In this document: positions 14,555 through 20,768 of the stretch, in pieces
Layout: each line of letters opens with the position of its first letter
Numbering within the stretch: position 1 is the stretch's first letter
Source: a virus
Virus record (IMG/VR): IMGVR_UViG_3300009149_000266
Span: 1 to 24,425 of that record
Direction: 5' to 3' (one strand)
Length of the DNA: 24,425 nucleotides
The notes under the pieces: generated by a model
Databases searched by the model: none
The model's input: the letters and a program-made list of their open reading frames with translations, nothing else
Told to the model about the DNA's origin: nothing
Program-made: the position numbers and the translations under genes

Positions 14555-15592
14555 ATGGAGCAACAGAGCCATTCTAACGGGAAGATGACCCCTCGCACCA
14601 TCACGACTTCCGCCAGCTCCCCTTCATTCCGGGTATACGTAGATATGAAAACGGAGCAATCTGCCGACGACGGCACAGTCTACACATCTAAGGAAGAGGC
14701 CGCAGCGAAGACGTGCATTGACTCCCTAGGCGACGACGCGCACTACCGGTTCTCCTGCCGTTGCGGTTGCGGCGCCGAATTTGCCGGCTACGGCGGGGAC
14801 ATCAAGGCTGCTTCCAAGGTGGGCCGCGAATTCACGCCGGTCCCCGTCTGCGCCCCCTTCGTGGACTTTCCAGGCCAGACAACCAACTCCGGATCACTCG
14901 TAGTCAACGGCACCGCTGTGAAGTCACTCACCCTCCCGTCGTCGACCATTGTCGAGGCTGTTAACGGGCTCGCTCCTGGGGACGGTGACGTGTCGCAGAG
15001 CGAGAAACCTACGATCTACATGACGTCCGAAGCCTACAACGACATGACGGCGCTCTGGGGGAGCAAGATCCTTGACGGCGAGACCGTCGTCATCACTGAC
15101 GGTCCGGCTACGACAGAAGCCTCTGAGTCGCAAGGAGTTGGGACTGAAAAGTCGCGGCCCTACGTCTCCGACCGCTTCGTCATGAAGGCCCAGTTTGGGC
15201 TCTCCGACGACGAGATTGACGCCCACCAAGAGGGGCGTCCCGACTCCCTGGAAGCACAAGGCTACAGCCTGGCGGATCGTCAGCCTCCTGGGATCGGGGA
15301 CCTCGCCTACTCCCTTTCAACCGGTGACGGGCCTTACTCGGTAATCGATTACGCCCAGCGAGAGCTGGGCGTAGCGGGCGGGGGTAAGGTCCGGACCCTG
15401 TGCGCCATTCTTCGCGACAGCCGTGGGCATTACCAGTCCGCCCCTCTGGCGGACCTGGCACTCCACTGGGCAGGCCGACCGAAGCCCAGGTCCAGCATTC
15501 TTGTGCCATTGGTATTGGCGTTCGCGTCGATCGCGTCGGCCGCGATCGGATCTGCTGCGGTCGTCGGCGCCTTCGCCTACTTCGGACTCTAA
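14555..15592 (+). CDS. C-terminally membrane-anchored protein, 345 aa, plus-strand accessory gene
   Basis: Not recognised. ATG 14555 has AGGGTG about 6 bases upstream. The first ~310 residues are hydrophilic and soluble, with a compact cysteine group (CRCGCG within the first 70 residues) that could bind metal. The C-terminus (about 312-345) is a long hydrophobic segment rich in A, I, V and L ending at the stop, so it should be a tail-anchored membrane protein with its bulk in the cytoplasm. No N-terminal signal is visible. Its orientation is opposite to the flanking operons. Its stop overlaps the converging stop of the zinc-finger gene by 4 bases. A moron-type role such as superinfection exclusion is possible but not shown. 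Confidence 0.72.
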   Translation: MEQQSHSNGKMTPRTITTSASSPSFRVYVDMKTEQSADDGTVYTSKEEAAAKTCIDSLGDDAHYRFSCRCGCGAEFAGYGGDIKAASKVGREFTPVPVCAPFVDFPGQTTNSGSLVVNGTAVKSLTLPSSTIVEAVNGLAPGDGDVSQSEKPTIYMTSEAYNDMTALWGSKILDGETVVITDGPATTEASESQGVGTEKSRPYVSDRFVMKAQFGLSDDEIDAHQEGRPDSLEAQGYSLADRQPPGIGDLAYSLSTGDGPYSVIDYAQRELGVAGGGKVRTLCAILRDSRGHYQSAPLADLALHWAGRPKPRSSILVPLVLAFASIASAAIGSAAVVGAFAYFGL

Positions 15593-15936
15593 GGAAGCGT
15601 CCCGTTTCGGCGACGCCGCGTGTAGTGCTTAGAGCAGAGCCCTCGGGCTCTTACCTTAGCGTCGCACTCGTCCTCTGAACAAGTCTTCTTGCCGGTCATG
15701 TATTCACGGTCTGGCCGAAGCTCACCGTAGAGCTTGACTTGTCGGGCGTGCTTGCGGCAGTGGCCGCCGCTGACCTGACCCTGCTCGCAAGAAGAAACCT
15801 CGCACTCCTTGAGGCCGCCTCGCTCCGATTCGAGGGTGAGGTGCCCATGTCGGAGTACCTGCATGTAATGCCTTTTACAGTAACCACGAGCGTATGCCAG
15901 TCGGTCGCAGTGCTCTACGCAGCAATAGCCGGTCAT
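15589..15936 (-). CDS. Protein of three tandem C-x4-C-x9-C-x2-H zinc-finger repeats, 115 aa
   Basis: ATG 15936 is the start because GAGGAG lies 4 bases upstream; longer in-frame starts lack this. Almost the whole protein is three copies of one unit with exact ligand spacing: C5-C10-C20-H23, C45-C50-C60-H63 and C86-C91-C101-H104. Each is followed by a basic helix and a turn (RHGHL, LYGEL, RNGTL). This zinc module occurs in phage proteins, often beside HNH nucleases, and is probably DNA-binding. No nuclease domain is present here, so it may be a small DNA-binding regulator or a nuclease relic. Confidence 0.78.
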   Translation of the reverse strand: MTGYCCVEHCDRLAYARGYCKRHYMQVLRHGHLTLESERGGLKECEVSSCEQGQVSGGHCRKHARQVKLYGELRPDREYMTGKKTCSEDECDAKVRARGLCSKHYTRRRRNGTLP

Positions 15937-15993
15937 TAGTCTCCTCAACGCTGTCATCATACAGATTGAATCGAACTGATGCACAGGTGACTC

Positions 15994-16587
15994 GTGAGAT
16001 ACCTCCTCCCCCTATATTTGCTTGCTTGCCTACTAACCGGGTGTGAATCTCTAAAAGAGCGTACCGGAGAGTTCGTAACTGAGGCCGTAGCGGATCACAT
16101 CGCGGATAAGGTTGATGCGCGATTAGAGCAGCGGGGACTATCAATAGCTCAGCTCAAAGACGTAGTCGACGTCAACGGCGACGGTAAGGTCGACATGACT
16201 GAGGTCCGGGAGACGGCCCGGCTTGCGGCCGGCCAAATCGCAATGGCCCAGACCCAGGAATGGCAGCGCAGCAGTCAGGAGCGCTGGCAAGAAGCTACCC
16301 AGAACCTGGTGACCAGGGACGAACAGACCGGGGTCAAAGGTGATGTGCAGGATTTCTGGATGTGGTTGAAGGCCACGATCGGACTGCTGGTCACTACGAT
16401 CGGCGGCTATCTCACCAAGCAGGTATTCTCAGCCAAGAGCGACGGCAAGCGCGACGCTTCGATTGCCAAGGCTGAGGCCCGCATGGACGCGCTAGAGCGC
16501 CTCACAGGGCGCGACCTGAACCATGACGGCCAGATCGGATCTAACGGTGCGGCCGTTACCGGCGGCCCGCCTCACCCGGAGGTCTAG
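15994..16587 (+). CDS. Phage lipoprotein with EF-hand loop and transmembrane segment, 197 aa
   Basis: GTG 15994 is the start, with AGGTGA upstream. Residues 1-17 form a lipoprotein signal (short basic start, hydrophobic run, lipobox LTGC with Cys17). Residues 59-70 (DVNGDGKVDMTE) are a textbook 12-residue EF-hand calcium loop. A second, partial loop, DLNHDGQIGSNG (174-185), lacks the final Glu and looks dockerin-like. A helical region follows, then a hydrophobic segment at about 124-143 (WLKATIGLLVTTIGGYL). The protein would be anchored by lipid at one end and by a helix near the middle. This double anchor recalls unimolecular spanins, but about 50 residues follow the helix, so that role is uncertain; an exclusion factor is the alternative. 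Plus-strand and outside the operons. Confidence 0.78.
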   Translation: MRYLLPLYLLACLLTGCESLKERTGEFVTEAVADHIADKVDARLEQRGLSIAQLKDVVDVNGDGKVDMTEVRETARLAAGQIAMAQTQEWQRSSQERWQEATQNLVTRDEQTGVKGDVQDFWMWLKATIGLLVTTIGGYLTKQVFSAKSDGKRDASIAKAEARMDALERLTGRDLNHDGQIGSNGAAVTGGPPHPEV

Positions 16588-16630
16588 GGCTTCCGGATGA
16601 CCGGCATCGTGAACTTGGTGAAGTCGCCAA

Positions 16631-16954
16631 TCACAACGGTGGCCGGGGTGCGTGCGGCTTCATCTCAGCCCTGGCTACATAGGTCTGGTCGCAGCAGGGC
16701 GCGAAGTGGCGCATGTTTCGGTCATGGCAGTCGCACCTGCACTGGCCCTGCTTGTAGTGGGGCGGCGGTGTCCACGGCTTGGACTTGGCGTAGGTGACCT
16801 TCATGGGAAGAGCAGCCTCGAACTTCGCGGCACAGCAGTCGCAGACCATCGGCTGTGACGGTCCGACCTTGTGGCCGCATTTGTTCCCGCCGTTGCAGAC
16901 CAGAACGACGTTGAGCAGATTACCGTCGTCTTCCCAAACCTCACACTCAGCCAT
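16631..16954 (-). CDS. Cysteine-rich hypothetical protein, 107 aa
   Basis: Not recognised. Its ATG overlaps the TGA of the preceding gene (TGATG), supporting translation. Eleven cysteines (including VCDCC at 37-41 and CRCDC at 72-76) and several His suggest one or two zinc sites. The C-terminus is Pro- and basic-rich. It is the last gene of the small-gene operon and converges on the lipoprotein gene. Confidence 0.6.
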   Translation of the reverse strand: MAECEVWEDDGNLLNVVLVCNGGNKCGHKVGPSQPMVCDCCAAKFEAALPMKVTYAKSKPWTPPPHYKQGQCRCDCHDRNMRHFAPCCDQTYVARAEMKPHAPRPPL

Positions 16955-17328
16955 CAGTATCCTTCCACGGCCACGTATAGGCCCTTCTCGTCTCGTCGGT
17001 CGGCGTAGCAGAGGACCGCGTTCAGCATGCAGGACTCGTCCCAGCCTGAACTGGGGTCCCCGTAGCGATCGTTTGATGTCTTGCCGCAGGCGCCGCAGAC
17101 AAACACCTGGCCCTCAGGGGCAATCTGAGGATACTTCGGAGGCGGCCTGCAGTGGTTGCAAGGCTCGGTAGCCTTGTCCCGCTTATCGCGCTTGCACATC
17201 AAGCACTCGTTGAACATCTTGTCGAAGAACGGGTCAAGAGGCGGCTGTCTTCTCTCTTCGAGTTGGGTCAGCAACTCCTGAATCAACTCCTCGGTAACTG
17301 GATTGGGGGGAATACTATCGTCCGGCAT
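16954..17328 (-). CDS. Zinc-ribbon hypothetical protein, 124 aa
   Basis: Not recognised by family. Three CxxC pairs (C42/C45, C57/C60, C78/C81) indicate zinc binding. An acidic, helical N-terminus (residues 8-28) precedes them. The gene overlaps its upstream neighbour by 14 bases and its downstream neighbour by 3, consistent with a compact polycistronic message. Confidence 0.68.
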   Translation of the reverse strand: MPDDSIPPNPVTEELIQELLTQLEERRQPPLDPFFDKMFNECLMCKRDKRDKATEPCNHCRPPPKYPQIAPEGQVFVCGACGKTSNDRYGDPSSGWDESCMLNAVLCYADRRDEKGLYVAVEGY

Positions 17329-17806
17329 CTAGGCTCTCTCTAAACGCAGCACGGTAAGCCACGATGTCGGCGTCGTTGCCTCGACAGAGGACGTTGCCCT
17401 CCCAGTCGATCAGTATATCCTCCTCCCCGAACTCGCCAGTGAATCGATAGGAGTTGGTGTTCTCAACGACGACGCAGCACTCCGGGTCGCACATGTTGGA
17501 GCGCATGAGCTGGTGCTCCTTGTCGTCGGGCACATCGTCGTAGCGAACGACCCTGCCGGTCAGCCAGTGAACACCGGTGAGCGCCTTGCCGTTGCCGTCC
17601 TCGAAGCGAAATCCGTAGGGCTTGGCGCCGTGGCGCTCGACCACGCCAGCCTTGGCGTAGGCCGCCAGCTTGACGAGGTCTCGCGATTCGATCTCAATCC
17701 GTCGCTGCTCACTGAAGAGCGTGCCGGGAGAGAGAAAATTGCAGAAGAGTTGGCTCTTCCGTGCTTCCTTCAGCTGGGCTTCGAGTTCCTTAACGCTGTC
17801 AGTCAT
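17315..17806 (-). CDS. Hypothetical 163-aa protein
   Basis: Not recognised. ATG 17806 has GAGGAGG 8 bases upstream. The N-terminus is a short amphipathic helix (VKELEAQLKEARKS), followed by an alpha/beta domain containing a Cys pair (DPECC). No membrane or signal segment. It belongs to the small-gene operon; function unknown. Confidence 0.68.
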   Translation of the reverse strand: MTDSVKELEAQLKEARKSQLFCNFLSPGTLFSEQRRIEIESRDLVKLAAYAKAGVVERHGAKPYGFRFEDGNGKALTGVHWLTGRVVRYDDVPDDKEHQLMRSNMCDPECCVVVENTNSYRFTGEFGEEDILIDWEGNVLCRGNDADIVAYRAAFRESLDAGR

Positions 17807-17824
17807 CTTAACGGCCTCCTCTGT

Positions 17825-18013
17825 CTACCTGAGCTTGTCTCGGATTTCGATCAGCTGCATCAACGTCTTACGGAGCATATCCTTGTAGTCCTGGCCGCAG
17901 TCGTCGTGGCCCCAGCACTCGTTGATGACGATCTCGCTAAGGTCTCGGATCGCGTCGCTCACGTGCCCTGCAGCCGAATCTCGGTGCTCGTCGGCATTGG
18001 TGTTTACGCCCAT
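17825..18013 (-). CDS. Hypothetical 62-aa helical protein
   Basis: Not recognised. A short acidic helical protein (SDAIRDLSEIVINE... then DMLRKTLMQLIEIRDKLR) that overlaps the upstream gene by 10 bases. The overlap and position in the operon are the main support. Confidence 0.55.
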   Translation of the reverse strand: MGVNTNADEHRDSAAGHVSDAIRDLSEIVINECWGHDDCGQDYKDMLRKTLMQLIEIRDKLR

Positions 18014-18225
18014 CTACACTGCTCGCAGACAAGCGTCTTCCTGGGCAGGGATACAGACTTTCCACTCAATGCCGTTACGAACACTGGGCCTCTAGGATCT
18101 GTGACCCATCCCCAACCAGTTGGTTCGAGGTTGCTGTTGAGCGTTTCACCATCAGCAACTTCACCACACTTGGCGCAACGGACGATCGGGAGCTCGTGAC
18201 TACAGGTTGGGCAGGCGTTAGGCAT
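18004..18225 (-). CDS. Small zinc-ribbon protein, 73 aa
   Basis: ATG 18225 is chosen over the ORF opening at 18255 because it begins right before the zinc site and overlaps the HU/IHF-like stop by 8 bases. CPTC (C5/C8) and CAKC (C17/C20) form a zinc ribbon, and CEQC (C67/C70) a third pair near the end. Function unknown. Confidence 0.6.
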   Translation of the reverse strand: MPNACPTCSHELPIVRCAKCGEVADGETLNSNLEPTGWGWVTDPRGPVFVTALSGKSVSLPRKTLVCEQCRWA

Positions 18226-18541
18226 CTGACTCAGCCCTGTAAGATGCGGCCACACGGCCCTTCAGCTCCTTGCCGACCTTAAAGGTGCAAACCTTGGTGG
18301 CCGCGACTGGGACTACCTCTCCAGTCTTGGGATTCCGAGCGAGGCGAGCCTTCCGGCTCTTCGGCTCGAAGACGCCAAAGTCTCGAAGCTCAACCCGCTC
18401 GCCCTTAACCAGGGCATGGCTGACAACGACCATGAACTCGCTGACCACGTCTGAGATATCGATCTTCCTGAGATCGGGACGCCGGTTAGCGATCCTGTCA
18501 ACGAGGTCTCTCTTCGAGACGGTCTTAGCGCGGGGCTTCAT
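18218..18541 (-). CDS. HU/IHF-family DNA-bending protein, 107 aa
   Basis: The family signature is clear. Helical dimerisation half (SKRDLVDRIANRRPDL..., residues 9-45) is followed by GERVELRDFGVFEPKSRKAR, then ARNPKTGEVVPVAATKV and FKVGKELKGRV. The ARNPKTGE arm contains the proline that intercalates in the DNA minor groove and produces the bend. Length fits the family (about 90-107 aa). GGAAGG lies 7 bases before ATG 18541. Phage copies are used in replication, packaging or recombination; which applies here is not shown. Confidence 0.93.
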   Translation of the reverse strand: MKPRAKTVSKRDLVDRIANRRPDLRKIDISDVVSEFMVVVSHALVKGERVELRDFGVFEPKSRKARLARNPKTGEVVPVAATKVCTFKVGKELKGRVAASYRAESDA

Positions 18542-18622
18542 TCAGCGACCTTCCATGTCATTGCGGGGGCTTGTTTTACCCTCATTTGCAGGAGCTCGTC
18601 TCTCTGGGCTCACAGGACTCAC
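18542..18622 (-). CDS. Possible 26-aa upstream peptide
   Basis: A GTG at 18622-18620, with GGAG 8 bases upstream, opens 26 codons ending TGA directly before the HU/IHF-like ATG. It fills most of the 108-base gap between two genes. The product is basic and polar. Codon evidence is thin, so it may be a leader peptide or chance. Confidence 0.2.
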   Translation of the reverse strand: MSPVSPERRAPANEGKTSPRNDMEGR

Positions 18623-18649
18623 CCTGGGCACTCCAGATTGTGTAAGAAC

Positions 18650-19138
18650 CTAATGCCCATGCGCGTCGAACTCCTTCATGAGTTGCTCCACGGACCAGCC
18701 GTCATAACAACCAGCTCCTTCGGTGAAGAAAACCAGGGCCTTCTTGAGGCGCTTGATCTCAGCAGCAACGCGCTCCGCCGCTAAGGCGCACCGATTCCTG
18801 TAGCCCTCGTAAGTCAAATGGTGATACGGATTCCGCGAGTCGCGCCTGTAGGTGAAGTGGGAGTTCCTCCCTGCGGCCTCCAGGATCTCGACCTCTGGCT
18901 TGCGCTTGAACGCCTTCTTGGCCTCTTTGAGCATGGGCTGCTGACCGCAGTGCATACAGCGCATGTAGTGATTCCCGCTCTTCTGGCGACTGCCGATCTT
19001 CAGCGAGTCGTCGCGGCCGCATCCATCACAACGGATATTGGTGATCTTGCGCACTTTCGTAGTGGTGGACGTCTCGAAGTAGACGCCGTCATCACTGAGG
19101 CCACTCTTAACCTTTCGGGCTGCCTTCTTCTTAGCCAT
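18650..19138 (-). CDS. Zinc-ribbon protein, 162 aa
   Basis: ATG 19138 is the start, with GGAGG 5 bases upstream; the longer GTG at 19150 overlaps that SD. The N-terminus is Lys-rich (AKKKAARKVK). A zinc ribbon follows, C37-x2-C40 and C61-x2-C64, about 20 residues apart. The C-terminal half is helical with His-rich NPYHHLTYEGYRNRC. It is probably nucleic-acid binding; exact role unknown. Confidence 0.72.
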   Translation of the reverse strand: MAKKKAARKVKSGLSDDGVYFETSTTTKVRKITNIRCDGCGRDDSLKIGSRQKSGNHYMRCMHCGQQPMLKEAKKAFKRKPEVEILEAAGRNSHFTYRRDSRNPYHHLTYEGYRNRCALAAERVAAEIKRLKKALVFFTEGAGCYDGWSVEQLMKEFDAHGH

Positions 19139-19150
19139 CTGACCTCCCAC

Positions 19151-19477
19151 TCAAATATCTAGCAAGCTAAGCAAACGCTTAGACGGGGTTGGCCAAGGAT
19201 GCAGGTGATCTAGGTCTGCTTTCACGCTTTCCAGAAGCTCAACCCGCTTATCAGAGACGAAATGGACGAGACTACTCGCCTTCATCACCCGCCGGTCATC
19301 GAGCCACGTCGTGTTCGCGACCCCGCAACGAGCGAGCTCCTGATATAGGAAGGGCCGACGACCATCGCCCCCATCCAGTCTCACTAGATAGGTCGTCCGA
19401 TTCGCTCGAACAGACTCCTTATCCTCCTCGTGCGCCTCCAGAAGTTGTCGCGCCTCGGCTTTGTCTGCGTCAGTCAT
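19151..19477 (-). CDS. Hypothetical 108-aa protein
   Basis: Not recognised. ATG 19477 has AAGGA 5 bases upstream (AAGGACTTAATG). An acidic helical N-terminus (residues 3-25) precedes a small alpha/beta region. No motifs seen. It is followed by 12 bases and then the zinc-ribbon gene. Confidence 0.6.
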   Translation of the reverse strand: MTDADKAEARQLLEAHEEDKESVRANRTTYLVRLDGGDGRRPFLYQELARCGVANTTWLDDRRVMKASSLVHFVSDKRVELLESVKADLDHLHPWPTPSKRLLSLLDI

Positions 19478-19486
19478 TAAGTCCTT

Positions 19487-19726
19487 CTACCCGAGACACT
19501 CTGGATCTGGACAGAAATCGCCACGAGAACAGCCTTCGCACCTGATCCTGAGTTCATTTGGCCTGCTGTCTGGTCCATAGGTAAAAAGCGGCCCACTTCC
19601 TACATCGAACAGCCGCCACATCACAGCCATACCAGACATGAAGCATTTCAACTGCTCCTCGGTATAGCCCTTCGCGCGTCGAGCCTCATACTCAGCCCAG
19701 GCACACTCTCTGATGTGGTCGCTCAC
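19487..19726 (-). CDS. Hypothetical 79-aa protein
   Basis: Not recognised. GTG 19726 overlaps the TGA that would end the amber-broken small frame (GTGA), evidence that both once formed a coupled pair. The C-terminus has a Cys cluster (CEGCSRGDFCPDPEC), likely a small zinc site. Confidence 0.58.
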   Translation of the reverse strand: MSDHIRECAWAEYEARRAKGYTEEQLKCFMSGMAVMWRLFDVGSGPLFTYGPDSRPNELRIRCEGCSRGDFCPDPECLG

Positions 19727-19881
19727 CCCTTACCGCCATCCTGGAGCTCAACGTAGGCTTCCAGTAGATACGAACCGTAGTTCCGAAGCTAGCACTCCCA
19801 CATTTCTGGAGAGTCCTCAGCCGCCTCTAAGTGACGCAGACCCTCCACCACCTCTTCCTTGGTTATCAGTTCGTCAGCCAT
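19723..19881 (-). pseudogene. Small gene interrupted by an in-frame amber codon
   Basis: The ATG at 19881-19879 shares a base with the TAA of the HNH gene. A 30-codon frame (MADELITKEE...PEMWEC) ends at TAG 19789-19791. The same frame then continues for 21 protein-like codons (LRNYGSYLLEAYVELQDGGKG) to TGA 19723-19725, which overlaps the next GTG. Joined, it makes 52 codons that fill the interval with gene-to-gene overlaps at both ends, as expected of one intact gene. TAG is the normal stop of the portal and sheath genes, so general recoding is unlikely; a nonsense mutation or sequencing error is more plausible. The 30-aa part alone (19789-19881) may still be made. Confidence 0.5.
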
Positions 19882-20708
19882 TACAGCCTATCTCCTTGTT
19901 GTGAGAGTTTCCTACCCGCCAGCGCCTCCTCAGGAGACCACTTCAACTTCTCGATTCTCGCCCTAAACGCGCTAGAGCTCACTCCGGCAAGCGCGGCCCA
20001 CTCGTGGAGCGTCTTGGTGACGCCATTGATCTCGTAACGAGGGGTATCTTTCCTGATCCGGTGCTTGGGCTTGTTGTCTCTCTCGCCCTTTACCGCCTCC
20101 TCTGGCGTCCAGCCCAGTTTAAGCCGCTTCCGAAAGGCGGTATAGCTTACTTTGGCTGTCTCAGCCCACTCAGCGACGCTTCTAGTCTCACCGTGGATAG
20201 TGAGCATAGGAGTGTTCTTCCGGTTCCGGGCCTGCTGCTTCGACGTGGCCCAACGGACGTTTCCCGGCTCGTAGTTACCGGCGTTATCAATCCGGTCGAT
20301 CGAATGCTTATCGGAAGGTCTTGGGCCTACCTCGGCAAAGAATCCGGTAAAGCCCCCAGGACCTCTCCAGTCATCACATACGCTCACATGCTTGTAACGC
20401 TCGTGGTTAGAGGCGTTCGGATCGTGGCAGCGTTGGACCATGGCCGCCCATATCTGGTATTCCGGCTTCCCGGAAAAGTTGTGGGTCCGTCGCGGGTTGT
20501 TGGGCCCATGTAAGCAGATAGAGCACATATGGGATGAGCCAGACGTGAGCTTGTTAACCCTCACCAGGTCGACTGCGCCGCAGTCACACTTGCAGTAAAC
20601 GTGCATCTGCCTAAGTGGCCCATTAGGACCTTCTCTGACAGGGCCAGAGATGACCACGCGTTGGCCGAACCTTGTTCCCTTATCTGGCGGTGAAGTCTTT
20701 CTGGGCAT
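19881..20708 (-). CDS. Free-standing HNH homing endonuclease, 275 aa
   Basis: ATG 20708 is chosen for its SD (AAGGAG 7 bases upstream). A Cys-rich ribbon (CKCDC at 39-43, CSIC at 62-65) precedes the phage HNH core: YQIWAAMVQRCHDP, VCDDW, then HSIDRIDNAGNYEPGNVRWA with H135, D138, N142 and N150. Two C-terminal modules of about 40 residues repeat the same pattern, SVAEWAETAKVSYTAFRKRL (about 176-195) and TLHEWAALAGVSSSAFRARI (about 233-252), each followed by W[TS]PEEA. They look like NUMOD-type HTH DNA-binding units. Located directly downstream of the DNA polymerase, a favoured homing site in phages. Its own insertion history is inferred. Confidence 0.87.
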   Translation of the reverse strand: MPRKTSPPDKGTRFGQRVVISGPVREGPNGPLRQMHVYCKCDCGAVDLVRVNKLTSGSSHMCSICLHGPNNPRRTHNFSGKPEYQIWAAMVQRCHDPNASNHERYKHVSVCDDWRGPGGFTGFFAEVGPRPSDKHSIDRIDNAGNYEPGNVRWATSKQQARNRKNTPMLTIHGETRSVAEWAETAKVSYTAFRKRLKLGWTPEEAVKGERDNKPKHRIRKDTPRYEINGVTKTLHEWAALAGVSSSAFRARIEKLKWSPEEALAGRKLSQQGDRL

Positions 20709-20768
20709 CGACGTCTCCTTGACCTGGGCAAGGATACACCCCACTTCTCGATATGTCAAGCAACCCGG

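Noticed and set aside
16597-16858. Plus-strand open frames over the Cys-rich gene
   Set aside because: They lack ribosome binding sites and overlap antisense genes supported by ATGA-type coupling.
2032-19881. Genome-wide amber recoding
   Set aside because: TAG ends the sheath, portal and neck genes at plausible C-termini, and TGA and TAA also serve as stops. The amber-split small gene and the TAG before the Hint-HNH gene are isolated cases.
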